Assembly: GCA_021737905.1 (NCBI GenBank)
Contig: JAIPDA010000035.1
Coordinates: 1 to 13,899 of the forward strand
Reading direction: 5' to 3'
Source: Rhodoferax sp.
GTDB lineage: Bacteria > Pseudomonadota > Gammaproteobacteria > Burkholderiales > Burkholderiaceae_C
DNA: 13,899 nucleotides
The translations under genes and the position numbers were made by a program. Positions within the stretch are counted from its first letter, which is position 1; each line of letters begins with the position of its first letter. The notes below the pieces were generated by a model. That model was not told the DNA's origin. It made no database searches and saw only the letters and a list, made by a program, of their open reading frames with translations. Shown one piece after another: positions 1 to 7,652 of this stretch.

Positions 1-959
1 TCATGTTTTATTCCATCTGGAAGCACCGCAAGTCGGTCGGCCACAAAGCGGCCAACTTTCATGAGTCCACCGCGGTGGAGATCGCCTGGACGGTGATTCC
101 CTTTTTGATAGTCATCGGCATGGCTCTGCCGGCGACCAAGGTGCTGGTGGCCTCCAAAGACACCACCAACGCGGACCTGACCATCAAGGCCACCGGCATG
201 CAGTGGAAGTGGGGTTATGAATACATCAAGGGCGAAGGCGAAGGCATTGGTTTCGTCTCTACGCTCGATTCCACCCATCGTCAAATGTCCAACGATGGCG
301 GCCCCAAGAAGGGCCAGGAAATCGACAACTACCTGCTCAAGGTAGACAACCCGCTGGTGGTGCCGGTCAATCAGAAGGTGCGCATCATCACCACCGCCAA
401 CGACGTGATCCACGCCTTTGCTGTGCCTGCTTTTGGTATCAAGCAAGACGCCATCCCCGGTTTTGTGCGCGACACCTGGTTCCGTGCCGAGAAAACCGGT
501 GACTTCTATGGCCAGTGCCAGGAACTCTGCGGCAAAGAACACGCTTACATGCCTATCCACGTGAAAGTGGTGACGGCCGAGCAGTACAGCCAATGGACGG
601 GCGCCAAGCTCAAGGAAGCTGCGGCCAAGGCCGATGATCCGAGCAAAGTCTGGAATCTGGCCGATCTGGTCGCCCGCGGCGAAAAAGTCTACGCTGCCAA
701 CTGCGCAGCCTGCCACCAGGCGACGGGCAAGGGCGCTGGCCCGATCAAGGCACTCGACGGCTCGGCCCTCGTACTGGACAAAGATCACCTCAAGCAGATC
801 ACCGTCATGCTGAACGGCGTCAATAACGGGGCCATGCCTGCCTGGAAGCAGCTCAGCGACACCGACCTGGCTGCCGTGGTTACTTACACCAAGAACAGTT
901 GGTCCAACAAGACCGGTCAGGTGGTGCAGCCCGCTGAGTTTGTGGCTGCCCGCAAGTAA
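1..959 (+). CDS. coxB: Cytochrome c oxidase subunit II (CuA subunit) with fused C-terminal cytochrome c, 5' truncated
   Basis: Subunit II accepts electrons from cytochrome c at its CuA centre on the periplasmic side and passes them to subunit I. The visible part is 318 residues. The N-terminus, with the leader and most of the first membrane helix, lies left of the window, and the reading frame is open to base 1, so the ATG at 3 is probably internal. The second membrane helix spans about residues 27-48. The CuA ligands are His138 and the Cys172-Glu174-Cys176-His180-Met183 cluster (CQELC followed by H and M). A separate cytochrome c domain follows, with heme motif CAACH at 234-238 and a likely axial Met278 in GAMPAW. 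The fusion makes this a caa3-like subunit II, known from many Burkholderiales. It ends at TAA, 70 bases before coxA. Confidence 0.96.
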   Translation, partial: MFYSIWKHRKSVGHKAANFHESTAVEIAWTVIPFLIVIGMALPATKVLVASKDTTNADLTIKATGMQWKWGYEYIKGEGEGIGFVSTLDSTHRQMSNDGGPKKGQEIDNYLLKVDNPLVVPVNQKVRIITTANDVIHAFAVPAFGIKQDAIPGFVRDTWFRAEKTGDFYGQCQELCGKEHAYMPIHVKVVTAEQYSQWTGAKLKEAAAKADDPSKVWNLADLVARGEKVYAANCAACHQATGKGAGPIKALDGSALVLDKDHLKQITVMLNGVNNGAMPAWKQLSDTDLAAVVTYTKNSWSNKTGQVVQPAEFVAARK

Positions 960-1029
960 TCCGGCGTCCGCCTTTTTTTAGGCCGGCTGAACCGGTCAGC
1001 GCAAGAATTCAGTTTTTAAAGGAAGTCAG

Positions 1030-2646
1030 ATGAGTGCCGTACTAGACCACCACGATCACGCCCATGACCACGATCACCATGCCCCCACGGGCTGGCGTCG
1101 CTGGGTGTATGCCACCAACCACAAGGACATCGGTACTTTGTACCTGTTGTTCGCTTTTGCCATGTTGATGATTGGCGGTTTGCTGGCCATGGGCATCCGG
1201 GCTGAGCTGTACCAGCCGGGCCTGCAACTGGTCAACCCCGAGCTGTTTAACCAGCTCACCACCATGCACGGCCTGATCATGGTGTTCGGCGCGATCATGC
1301 CGGCCTTCGTCGGCTTTGCCAACTGGATGATTCCGCTGCAAATCGGCGCGTCTGACATGGCTTTTGCCCGCATGAACAACTTCAGCTTCTGGCTGATGAT
1401 TCCGGCCTCGCTCATGATCGTGGGCTCTTTCTTCATGCCCGGCGGCGCACCCGCTGCCGGCTGGACACTGTACGCACCGCTGACCCTGCAGATGGGCCCC
1501 TCGATGGATGCCGGCATTTTTGCCTTGCACATCCTGGGTGCCTCATCCATCATGGGCTCGATCAACATCATCGTCACCATTTTGAACATGCGCGCACCCG
1601 GCATGACGCTGATGAAGATGCCCATGTTCTGCTGGACCTGGTTGATCACTGCTTACCTGCTGATCGCTGTGATGCCCGTGCTGGCCGGCGCTATCACCAT
1701 GACGCTGACAGACCGCCATTTCGGCACCAGCTTCTTCAATCCCGCAGGCGGCGGTGACCCGGTCATGTACCAGCACATCTTCTGGTTCTTCGGACACCCC
1801 GAGGTGTACATCATGATCTTGCCGGCCTTCGGCATCGTCAGCCAGATCATCCCGGCCTTCTCCCGCAAGCGTTTGTTTGGTTACGCCTCGATGGTTTACG
1901 CCACCGGTTCGATTGCCATCCTGAGCTTCGTCGTCTGGGCGCACCACATGTTCACCACCGGCATGCCGGTGACGGGTCAGCTTTTCTTCATGTACTCGAC
2001 CATGCTGATCGCCGTTCCGACGGGCGTGAAGGTCTTCAACTGGATCGCCACCATGTGGAAGGGTTCCATGACCTTTGAAACCCCGATGCTGTTTGCCGTC
2101 GGCTTCCTCTTCGTGTTCACCATGGGCGGCTTCACCGGCCTGATTCTGTCGGTTGCACCGATCGACATCCAGCTGCAGGACACCTACTACGTGGTGGCGC
2201 ATTTCCACTATGTGCTGGTGGCCGGTTCGCTCTACGCCATGTTTGCCGGCTACTACTACTGGTGCCCTAAGTGGACCGGTGTGATGTACGACGAAACGCG
2301 CGGCAAGATCCATTTCTGGTGGTCGCTGATTTCTTTCAATGTGACTTTCTTCCCGATGCACTTTTTGGGCTTGGCGGGCATGCCCCGTCGCTACGCCGAC
2401 TACCCGATGCAGTTTGCCGACTTCAATGCGATTGCCAGCATTGGCGGCCTGGCCTTCGGCCTGGCCCAGGTGTATTTCTTCTTCTTCGTTTTGCTGCCAA
2501 CCATGCGTGGTATCGGCCCCAAAGCTTCCGCCAGCCCTTGGGAAGGTGCTGAGGGCCTGGAGTGGGAAGTTCCCTCACCTGCGCCTTTCCATACCTTTGA
2601 GACGCCACCCAAGCTCAATGCCAACGCGACCAAGATCGTTGCCTGA
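1030..2646 (+). CDS. coxA: Cytochrome c oxidase subunit I (heme a / heme a3-CuB catalytic subunit)
   Basis: This is the catalytic proton-pumping subunit of aa3-type oxidase, with about 12 membrane helices. At 538 residues it has normal length. Ligands visible from family knowledge are His80 and His393 for heme a, His391 for heme a3, and His256, His305 and His306 for CuB, with Tyr260 in the GHPEVY motif available for the His-Tyr crosslink. Glu258 of that motif marks the A1 (D-channel) family, and Asp109 with Asn116/117 matches the D-channel entrance region. The N-terminus is unusual in holding seven histidines between residues 7 and 17. The ATG at 1030 is preceded by an AGGAAG ribosome site. 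A 35-residue membrane peptide gene follows after 29 bases. Confidence 0.98.
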   Translation: MSAVLDHHDHAHDHDHHAPTGWRRWVYATNHKDIGTLYLLFAFAMLMIGGLLAMGIRAELYQPGLQLVNPELFNQLTTMHGLIMVFGAIMPAFVGFANWMIPLQIGASDMAFARMNNFSFWLMIPASLMIVGSFFMPGGAPAAGWTLYAPLTLQMGPSMDAGIFALHILGASSIMGSINIIVTILNMRAPGMTLMKMPMFCWTWLITAYLLIAVMPVLAGAITMTLTDRHFGTSFFNPAGGGDPVMYQHIFWFFGHPEVYIMILPAFGIVSQIIPAFSRKRLFGYASMVYATGSIAILSFVVWAHHMFTTGMPVTGQLFFMYSTMLIAVPTGVKVFNWIATMWKGSMTFETPMLFAVGFLFVFTMGGFTGLILSVAPIDIQLQDTYYVVAHFHYVLVAGSLYAMFAGYYYWCPKWTGVMYDETRGKIHFWWSLISFNVTFFPMHFLGLAGMPRRYADYPMQFADFNAIASIGGLAFGLAQVYFFFFVLLPTMRGIGPKASASPWEGAEGLEWEVPSPAPFHTFETPPKLNANATKIVA

Positions 2647-2675
2647 GTGCGCTACGCTGACCATCAAGGCATGAC

Positions 2676-2783
2676 ATGACACCGGAGCAAAAGAAAAACA
2701 ACCGTCGGCTGGGCCTCATTCTGGCCACGGTGGCGCTGGTGTTTTTTGCCGGTTTCATGGCCCGGTCTATTTTGTTGGCCTAG
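2676..2783 (+). CDS. Cytochrome oxidase small assembly protein (35-residue membrane peptide)
   Basis: This is a very short open frame of 35 codons, ATG at 2676 to TAG at 2781-2783, filling the gap between coxA and ctaG. It has a charged start (TPEQKKKNNRR), then one hydrophobic helix over about residues 12-27 and a short tail. An AAGG sequence six bases before the ATG fits a ribosome site. An ATG five bases earlier is followed at once by a stop and cannot be the start. Peptides of this shape and position occur in betaproteobacterial cox operons under the name cytochrome oxidase small assembly protein. Its exact biochemical role is not visible here. One membrane pass with the positive N-terminus in the cytoplasm is inferred. 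Confidence 0.8.
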   Translation: MTPEQKKNNRRLGLILATVALVFFAGFMARSILLA

Positions 2784-2802
2784 GCTTGAAGGTACATAAA
2801 AC

Positions 2803-3444
2803 ATGAGTCAGACCCGCGAAAACTCGAAGATGCTGGGCAAACTCGGCGTGATCGTGCTGGGCATGTTCGCCTTCGGTTATGCGTTGGTGCCGATTTACAA
2901 CGCGATCTGCGAGATGACAGGCATCAATATCCTGGCGCTGGGAGACAAGCAAATTCCGGGCGCTTCTTCTTCGCAGGTGGCCAACACGCAAATCGACAAA
3001 ACGCGCACCATCACGGTCGAGTTCGATGCCAATTCGCCCGGCCCCTGGCACTTCAAGCCGGCTTCGCGCAGCCTGCAGGTACACCCTGGCGAGCTGACCA
3101 CGGTGATGTACGAGTTTCAGAATATTCAAGACCGCGCCATGTCGGCGCAGGCCATTCCAAGCTATGCGCCGCGCCAGTCGGCTGCGCACTTTAACAAGCT
3201 GGAATGTTTTTGCTTCAGCCAGTACACCTTGGCCCCCGGCGAGAAGAAGCAGTGGCCGGTGGCTTTTGTGATTGACAACAAGTTGCCGCGAGAAGTGACC
3301 ACCATCACGCTGTCTTACACCTTCTTTGAAGTGGGCGGCAAGACACCGGCCGCACCTGCGGGTTATCAGAGCATTCCTGCAGTCAAGCCTGTGGCGCTGG
3401 CGCCCGTGCTGCCCCTGGCTTTGGCCAAGGAGGTAGCCCTGTGA
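2803..3444 (+). CDS. ctaG: Cytochrome c oxidase assembly protein CtaG/Cox11 (copper delivery to CuB)
   Basis: CtaG/Cox11 is a single-pass membrane copper chaperone that supplies the CuB site of subunit I. At 213 residues it has an N-terminal membrane helix at about 12-30, ending in the conserved LVPIYNAICEMTG stretch (Cys36), then a periplasmic immunoglobulin-like domain. The copper-binding motif is ECFCF with Cys135 and Cys137, set in the family-typical context HFNKLECFCFSQ. The end, from about residue 178, is an Ala/Pro-rich tail of roughly 35 residues beyond the usual FFEVGG, probably unstructured. The ATG at 2803 follows the small assembly peptide by 19 bases. Its TGA overlaps the GTG start of the next gene, which suggests translational coupling. 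Confidence 0.95.
   Translation: MSQTRENSKMLGKLGVIVLGMFAFGYALVPIYNAICEMTGINILALGDKQIPGASSSQVANTQIDKTRTITVEFDANSPGPWHFKPASRSLQVHPGELTTVMYEFQNIQDRAMSAQAIPSYAPRQSAAHFNKLECFCFSQYTLAPGEKKQWPVAFVIDNKLPREVTTITLSYTFFEVGGKTPAAPAGYQSIPAVKPVALAPVLPLALAKEVAL
3427..3433 (+). promoter_or_regulatory. Strong ribosome binding site for the GTG-started DUF2970 gene
   Basis: AAGGAGG lies inside the last codons of ctaG, seven bases before the GTG at 3441. No ATG is available nearby, so this site decides the GTG start. Confidence 0.75.
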
Positions 3445-3650
3445 GCAAGCCGCGTGATTTGACCGGCTTGTCGCTGTGGCGCACGGCCAAGGCCGTGGCC
3501 TGGTCTTTTGTCGGTTTGCGCGCACGCAGTGAATTTGAGCAAGATGTCCAAAAACTCAACCCGCTGCACATCATTGCGGTGGCTTTGGTGGGTGTTTTTA
3601 TTTTTGTCGGAGCGCTGGTGGGTTTGGTCAATTGGGTCGTGCCGGGCTAG
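3441..3650 (+). CDS. DUF2970 family small membrane protein
   Basis: This 69-residue protein starts at GTG and overlaps the ctaG stop by four bases (GTGA). The N-terminal half is cytoplasm-like and basic. It reads WSFVGLRARSEFEQDVQKLNP, split around residues 22-42, and is followed by a hydrophobic helix at about 44-66. This matches the DUF2970 family, which is commonly encoded between ctaG and coxC in betaproteobacteria. The biochemical function is unknown. The conserved position suggests a part in oxidase assembly or stability. It ends at TAG, 89 bases before coxC. Confidence 0.88.
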   Translation: MSKPRDLTGLSLWRTAKAVAWSFVGLRARSEFEQDVQKLNPLHIIAVALVGVFIFVGALVGLVNWVVPG

Positions 3651-3739
3651 CCCTAGCGACGCTTCACCCTATGAGAACCGGCGGGTATTGAGTGCTTAAC
3701 GGTATTTACAGAATTTAAAAAGAGAACAGAGGAACAGAC

Positions 3740-4621
3740 ATGTCTTCAGCATCACACGGGGCAACCCCTTACTACTTCGTGCCGGCGCCTTCGCGCCATC
3801 CGTTCATGGCCGCCGTGGGCTTGTTCTTTGTCATTATGGGTGCGGGACAGTGGGTCAACGGCGTAGGCTGGGGCGCTTACTCCCTGGCCTTCGGCTTGGT
3901 CTTTTGGCTGGTTGTGCTTTACCAGTGGTTCAGCCAGGCCGTCGGTGAAAGCGAAGGCGGCTTGTACGGCCACAAGATTGACATGTCGTTTCGATGGAGC
4001 ATGAGCTGGTTCATCTTCTCTGAGGTGATGTTTTTCGGCGCTTTCTTTACGGCACTGTGGTGGGCACGTGCGCACTCTGTGCCAGCCCTGGGCAGTCTTG
4101 AAAACGCGCTTTTGTGGCCCGACTTTAAAGCCGTCTGGCCTAGCATGGCCGCGGGCGTGACGGCATCACCGGCCGGCATCATTGAACCTTTCACCACCGT
4201 CGGCCCCTTCTGGCTGCCGACCATCAATACCGCTTTGCTGCTGACTTCTGGTGTGACGCTGACGATTGCACACCACGCGCTGCGTGAAGGCCACCGTGTC
4301 CGCACTGTCAACTTCATGTGGGCCACGGTGCTACTGGGTGTGATTTTCCTGGGCGTACAGGGCTACGAATATGCCCACCTGTACAACGATCTCAACCTCA
4401 AGCTGAATTCTGGTGTTTACGGCTCAACCTTTTACATGTTGACCGGTTTTCACGGTTTCCATGTGTTTGTCGGCATGCTGATGCTGCTGTTTGTTACGCT
4501 GCGCCTGCGCAAGGGTCACTTCACGGCGGAGCGTCACTTCGGGTTTGAAGGCGCGGCTTGGTACTGGCACTTTGTGGACGTTGTTTGGCTCGGTCTGTAC
4601 ATCCTGGTCTATTGGCTTTAA
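3740..4621 (+). CDS. coxC: Cytochrome c oxidase subunit III
   Basis: Subunit III is the non-catalytic core membrane subunit. It stabilises subunit I and supports proton uptake into the D-channel. The protein has 293 residues and about seven membrane helices, at roughly 22-40, 46-66, 86-108, 155-175, 190-212, 228-254 and 270-292. Family marks are Glu95 in SEVMFFGAFFTALWW, the HHALREGHR segment after helix 4, the GYEYAHL stretch, and the C-terminal WYWHFVDVVWLGLYILVYW, which is near universal. The ATG at 3740 is preceded by AGAGGAAC. Transcription probably ends at the hairpin at 4660-4685. Confidence 0.97.
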   Translation: MSSASHGATPYYFVPAPSRHPFMAAVGLFFVIMGAGQWVNGVGWGAYSLAFGLVFWLVVLYQWFSQAVGESEGGLYGHKIDMSFRWSMSWFIFSEVMFFGAFFTALWWARAHSVPALGSLENALLWPDFKAVWPSMAAGVTASPAGIIEPFTTVGPFWLPTINTALLLTSGVTLTIAHHALREGHRVRTVNFMWATVLLGVIFLGVQGYEYAHLYNDLNLKLNSGVYGSTFYMLTGFHGFHVFVGMLMLLFVTLRLRKGHFTAERHFGFEGAAWYWHFVDVVWLGLYILVYWL

Positions 4622-4659
4622 GTGCAGGCCCTCGGGCTTTGCAGTAAAAGCTACTTTTC

Positions 4660-4685
4660 AAAAAGGCCGCTGTTGCGGCCTTTTT
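4660..4685. terminator. Bidirectional intrinsic terminator after coxC
   Basis: An eleven-base inverted repeat, AAAAAGGCCGC (4660-4670) and GCGGCCTTTTT (4675-4685), encloses the four-base loop TGTT. A GC-rich stem core flanked by A and T runs on both sides can act in both directions. It lies between the end of coxC and the end of the convergent DUF2909 gene, as expected for a shared terminator. Confidence 0.85.
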
Positions 4686-4721
4686 GGTTTGTTTGAGTTC
4701 AATGCTTGAGCCCCAGGCTGT

Positions 4722-4949
4722 TCAACGGGCTTGAGGCAAGCCGGTGGGCTGTATGTAACCGAGTTTCCAGGCCAGCAGAATGCAGACAAAAAGAAGCACC
4801 GAAAAGCCGACCCTGAAAGCCAGCGCGCGCGCCATGTGACTGGTCTTGGCCTTGCCATGGGTGCCGTCTTTCATCATGAAGTAAAGAGCGGCGGCAAGAC
4901 TGCCCAAAATGGCTAAGAAAGCAAATGTGATGAGGTACGACATGACCAT
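4722..4949 (-). CDS. Twin transmembrane protein, DUF2909-like
   Basis: This 75-residue protein has two hydrophobic helices, at about 3-25 and 45-64. They are joined by a basic hydrophilic loop containing KDGTHGKAKTSHMARAL. This matches the DUF2909 'twin transmembrane' family, regularly found beside SURF1 in betaproteobacterial cox loci. Its function is unknown. Two in-frame starts are possible, ATG at 4949 and ATG at 4943. The first is preferred because a GGA lies five bases upstream. A longer open frame extends to 5072, but the added residues are basic and low in hydrophobicity and run inside SURF1, so I reject it. The start is only 12 bases from that of the divergent SURF1 gene. Confidence 0.85.
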   Translation of the reverse strand: MVMSYLITFAFLAILGSLAAALYFMMKDGTHGKAKTSHMARALAFRVGFSVLLFVCILLAWKLGYIQPTGLPQAR

Positions 4950-4961
4950 GATTATCCGTCT

Positions 4962-5711
4962 ATGAAAGCTTTGACAGATCGCAGTCGTTTCTGGCTGGTG
5001 ACACTGGCCGCGGCGCTGACCGCAGCGCTGACTTTTTCGCTGGGTCAGTGGCAACTTGGCCGGGCTTCGCAAAAGCTGGCGCTGCAGTCTTCACTGGAGC
5101 AAAAAAAGAGCTTGCCGGCGCTGGTCAATGCCGACTTGTCGGCATTGACAGCGCGCGATACGGCCAGTGCGGCAGCGCTGGCTGACCGGCGGGTGGACAT
5201 TGCGGGTCTGTGGCTGCCTGCGCAAACGGTGTACCTGGACAACCGGCCCATGAATGGCCGGCCCGGCTTTTGGGTCCTCACCCCTTTGAGGCTCAGTGGC
5301 ACGGACAAGCTTGTGCTGGTTCAGCGTGGCTGGATGGCGCGTGACTTTGTGGACCGTACGCGGCTGACCCCCATCCAGACCCAGACCACTGAGGTGCGCA
5401 TTCAGGGGCGAATGGCCCCCGGGCCTGCCAAGTTATATGCCTTCAAGGGCGCCGACACGGGGCTGATCCGGCAAAATCTGGACATCCAGGCGTATGCTGA
5501 AGAAATACGTCAGCCATTGATACCGGTGCTGGTGCTGCAAACAGGTGCAGCCAGCGAGGGCTTGCAGCGCGACTGGGCTGCGCCGAAGACCGGCGTTGAC
5601 AAACACCACGGCTATGCAGTGCAGTGGTTTGCCTTGTGCGCCCTGGTGCTGGGTTTGTATGCATGGTTTCAGGGGATTGTGCCTTTGCGGCGTCGCGCAA
5701 AAAGTCCTTGA
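4962..5711 (+). CDS. SURF1 family cytochrome oxidase assembly protein
   Basis: SURF1 (Shy1) proteins help assemble subunit I and are linked to heme a handling. The 249 residues have the expected topology of an N-terminal helix at about 10-30, a large periplasmic domain and a C-terminal helix at about 219-238. Family motifs are LGQWQLGR at 27-34, the YLDNRPMNGRPGFWVLTPL stretch at 91-109, VLVQRGW at 118-124, and HHGYAVQWFAL at 215-225 opening the last helix. No good ribosome site precedes the ATG at 4962. The region upstream is the start of the divergent small membrane gene, so its promoter probably lies inside that gene. Confidence 0.94.
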   Translation: MKALTDRSRFWLVTLAAALTAALTFSLGQWQLGRASQKLALQSSLEQKKSLPALVNADLSALTARDTASAAALADRRVDIAGLWLPAQTVYLDNRPMNGRPGFWVLTPLRLSGTDKLVLVQRGWMARDFVDRTRLTPIQTQTTEVRIQGRMAPGPAKLYAFKGADTGLIRQNLDIQAYAEEIRQPLIPVLVLQTGAASEGLQRDWAAPKTGVDKHHGYAVQWFALCALVLGLYAWFQGIVPLRRRAKSP

Positions 5712-5751
5712 ATTCCCTTTTTTAGATTTTCACTTTGTCCGATGACTTGCC

Positions 5752-6471
5752 ATGCCTGTTGATTCTTCCCGCCCATCGACTACGCCCGATAGCTCCCGGC
5801 TTGATAAGCCTTTGGGGCTGACCGTGCACGACATCCCGCCATTGAGCGCCGCTGCGCCCTCGGCTGCCGGACGCTGGAAAATGCTGGCCATCTTGCTGGT
5901 TTGCGCCTCGCCGGTCATTGCCTCCTACCTGACTTATTACGTGGTGCGGCCCGAAGGCCGTCGCAATTACGGCGAGTTGATCACGCCGCAGCGCATGCTG
6001 CCGGCTGTCAGTGCGATCAGCAGCGATGGCAGCGCATACCCCCTGACATCGCTGAAAGACCAGTGGTTGCTGATCAGCGTCTCCGGCGGAGCTTGTGAGG
6101 CCGTGTGTCAGAAAAATCTGTATTTTCAACGTCAGTTGCGCGAGTCCCTGGGTCGGGAAAAAGACCGGCTGGACTGGCTCGTTTTGTTGAGTGACGACAC
6201 GCCGGTTGCGCCCGCTCTGGCACCGGCGCTCAAGGACGCCAATGTCTTGCGTGTCCCGGCCCGCGAACTGGCCCAGTGGCTGGCGGCCGAACCCGGCCAG
6301 TCGCTGACGGCACATTTGTACCTGGTGGACCCCTTGGGTCACTGGATGATGCGCTTTCCTGCCAACATGGACGCCGCTGGGGCGGCCAAGGCCAAGCAGG
6401 ACCTTGAGCGCTTGCTGCGTGCCTCCAACAGCTGGGACAAGCCCGGACGCTTGCCCGCAAAGGCCCCATGA
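5752..6471 (+). CDS. Membrane-anchored SCO/thioredoxin-like protein of the oxidase assembly cluster
   Basis: I do not recognise a named gene. The 239-residue protein has a Pro/Ser-rich N-terminal tail of about 40 residues, one membrane helix at about 44-64, and a periplasmic domain. The domain resembles the SCO fold. A hydrophobic strand (QWLLISVSGG) leads into Cys115-x3-Cys119, where SCO proteins have CPDVC. Late in the domain, LYLVDPLGHWMMRF resembles the SCO strand pair around YVFDPxGxxRL. The copper-ligand histidine, eight residues before the Asp in SCO, is missing here. Leu185 occupies that place and His188 is the nearest alternative. A thiol or copper-handling role is inferred from position and the CxxxC motif. 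It overlaps ctaA by four bases. Confidence 0.85.
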   Translation: MPVDSSRPSTTPDSSRLDKPLGLTVHDIPPLSAAAPSAAGRWKMLAILLVCASPVIASYLTYYVVRPEGRRNYGELITPQRMLPAVSAISSDGSAYPLTSLKDQWLLISVSGGACEAVCQKNLYFQRQLRESLGREKDRLDWLVLLSDDTPVAPALAPALKDANVLRVPARELAQWLAAEPGQSLTAHLYLVDPLGHWMMRFPANMDAAGAAKAKQDLERLLRASNSWDKPGRLPAKAP

Positions 6472-7652
6472 GCGAGGTACCTCTTTATGACCTCGACCCG
6501 GCTCTGTGGCTGATGCTCACAGGCTTGCTGGTGGCCATCGGGCCGCTGGCCTGGGTCTGGTGGCGCAGCCGTCAAGCGCCGCTGCCGCAGCGCTTGCGCC
6601 TGCTCACACTGGTGACATTGTTTTTAACCTTTGATCTGGTTTTGTTCGGTGCCTTCACGCGCCTGAGCGACTCCGGCCTGGGTTGCCCGGACTGGCCGGG
6701 TTGCTATGGCAATGCCAGCCCCTTGGGTGCGCATGCCGAGATCACGCAGGCGCAAAGCGCCATGCCCAGCGGGCCGGTGACGCATCCCAAGGCCTGGATC
6801 GAAATGATTCACCGCTACCTGGCCACCGGCGTGGGCGTGCTGATACTCACCTTGGCAGCGATGACCTGGGTGGCCTACAGGCGGGCTCGCCAGGGGACGC
6901 CGGCCAACCCCATGGCGGCTGCATTAAAGCCCTGGTGGGCTAGCTTCACCTTGCTGTGGGTTTGTTTGCAAGGCGCTTTTGGCGCCTTGACGGTGACCAT
7001 GAAACTGTTTCCCTTGATCGTCACCCTGCACTTGCTGGGCGGTCTTATTTTGCTGGCCTTGCTGCGCGCCCAGTCGCAGCGTTTTGCACGTGCCGCCGGC
7101 GAGCTCAAAGTGGTGGGTGTGTCGCCCTTGACCTGGCTGCTGCTATTGACCACCTTCGGCTTGCTGTGGTTCCAACTGGCGCTGGGCGGTTGGGTCAGCA
7201 CCAACTACGCGGTGCTGGCCTGTACGCAGTTTCCGGGCTGCCAAGGATCGCTCTGGCCGGCCATGGACTGGCAGCAGGGTTTCACGCTCTGGCGCGCCTT
7301 GGGTGCTGGCCGGGATGGCGGCTACATCAGCTTTGAGGCCCTGACGGCTATTCATTACGCCCACCGTCTGGCCGCGTACCTTGTGTTGGCTGCACTTTTG
7401 CTGCTGGCGCGCCAGCAGTACAAAGTGCCGGCGCTGCGCGCACAGGCCATGTGGGTGCTGGCACTGGCACTCTGGCAGCTGGCCACGGGCTTGAGCAATG
7501 TGCTGTATGACTGGCCGCTGCTGGCGGCTGTGTCGCACACCGGCGGCGCCGCCGGGCTGGTGGTGGTGCTGACCGGCGCTTTGTTTAACTGCCGTCCGGC
7601 CACGGCGCTGCGGTTTGGGTCAAAATCGAAGGCTTCTAGATTGTCCTCATGA
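6468..7652 (+). CDS. ctaA: Heme A synthase, COX15/CtaA family
   Basis: CtaA oxidises the C8 methyl group of heme O to a formyl group, giving heme A for subunit I. It is an integral membrane protein of 394 residues with about eight helices in two related halves. Conserved histidines are His115 in EMIHRYLAT (with Glu112), His188 in TLHLLGG, His296 and His299 in AIHYAHRLAAY, and His357 in VSHTGGAAG. Two cysteine pairs, Cys73/Cys79 (GLGCPDWPGC) and Cys252/Cys258 (ACTQFPGC), lie in the periplasmic loops. The ATG overlaps the previous stop as ATGA, and an AAAGG lies just upstream. Its own stop overlaps the ctaB start the same way. Confidence 0.96.
   Translation: MSEVPLYDLDPALWLMLTGLLVAIGPLAWVWWRSRQAPLPQRLRLLTLVTLFLTFDLVLFGAFTRLSDSGLGCPDWPGCYGNASPLGAHAEITQAQSAMPSGPVTHPKAWIEMIHRYLATGVGVLILTLAAMTWVAYRRARQGTPANPMAAALKPWWASFTLLWVCLQGAFGALTVTMKLFPLIVTLHLLGGLILLALLRAQSQRFARAAGELKVVGVSPLTWLLLLTTFGLLWFQLALGGWVSTNYAVLACTQFPGCQGSLWPAMDWQQGFTLWRALGAGRDGGYISFEALTAIHYAHRLAAYLVLAALLLLARQQYKVPALRAQAMWVLALALWQLATGLSNVLYDWPLLAAVSHTGGAAGLVVVLTGALFNCRPATALRFGSKSKASRLSS

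Noticed and set aside
1543..2361. 272-codon open frame on the - strand opposite coxA
   Set aside because: His/Gly/Glu-rich antisense shadow of a strongly conserved gene.
3688..3716. Possible promoter TTGAGT with a poor -10 before coxC
   Set aside because: The -10 region matches the consensus in only two or three of six bases; coxC is more simply read from upstream.
4950..5072. Longer N-terminus for the - strand DUF2909-like protein, extending to 5072
   Set aside because: The extra 41 residues are basic and non-hydrophobic, lie inside SURF1 on the opposite strand, and do not fit the two-helix family; ATG at 4949 gives the expected size.
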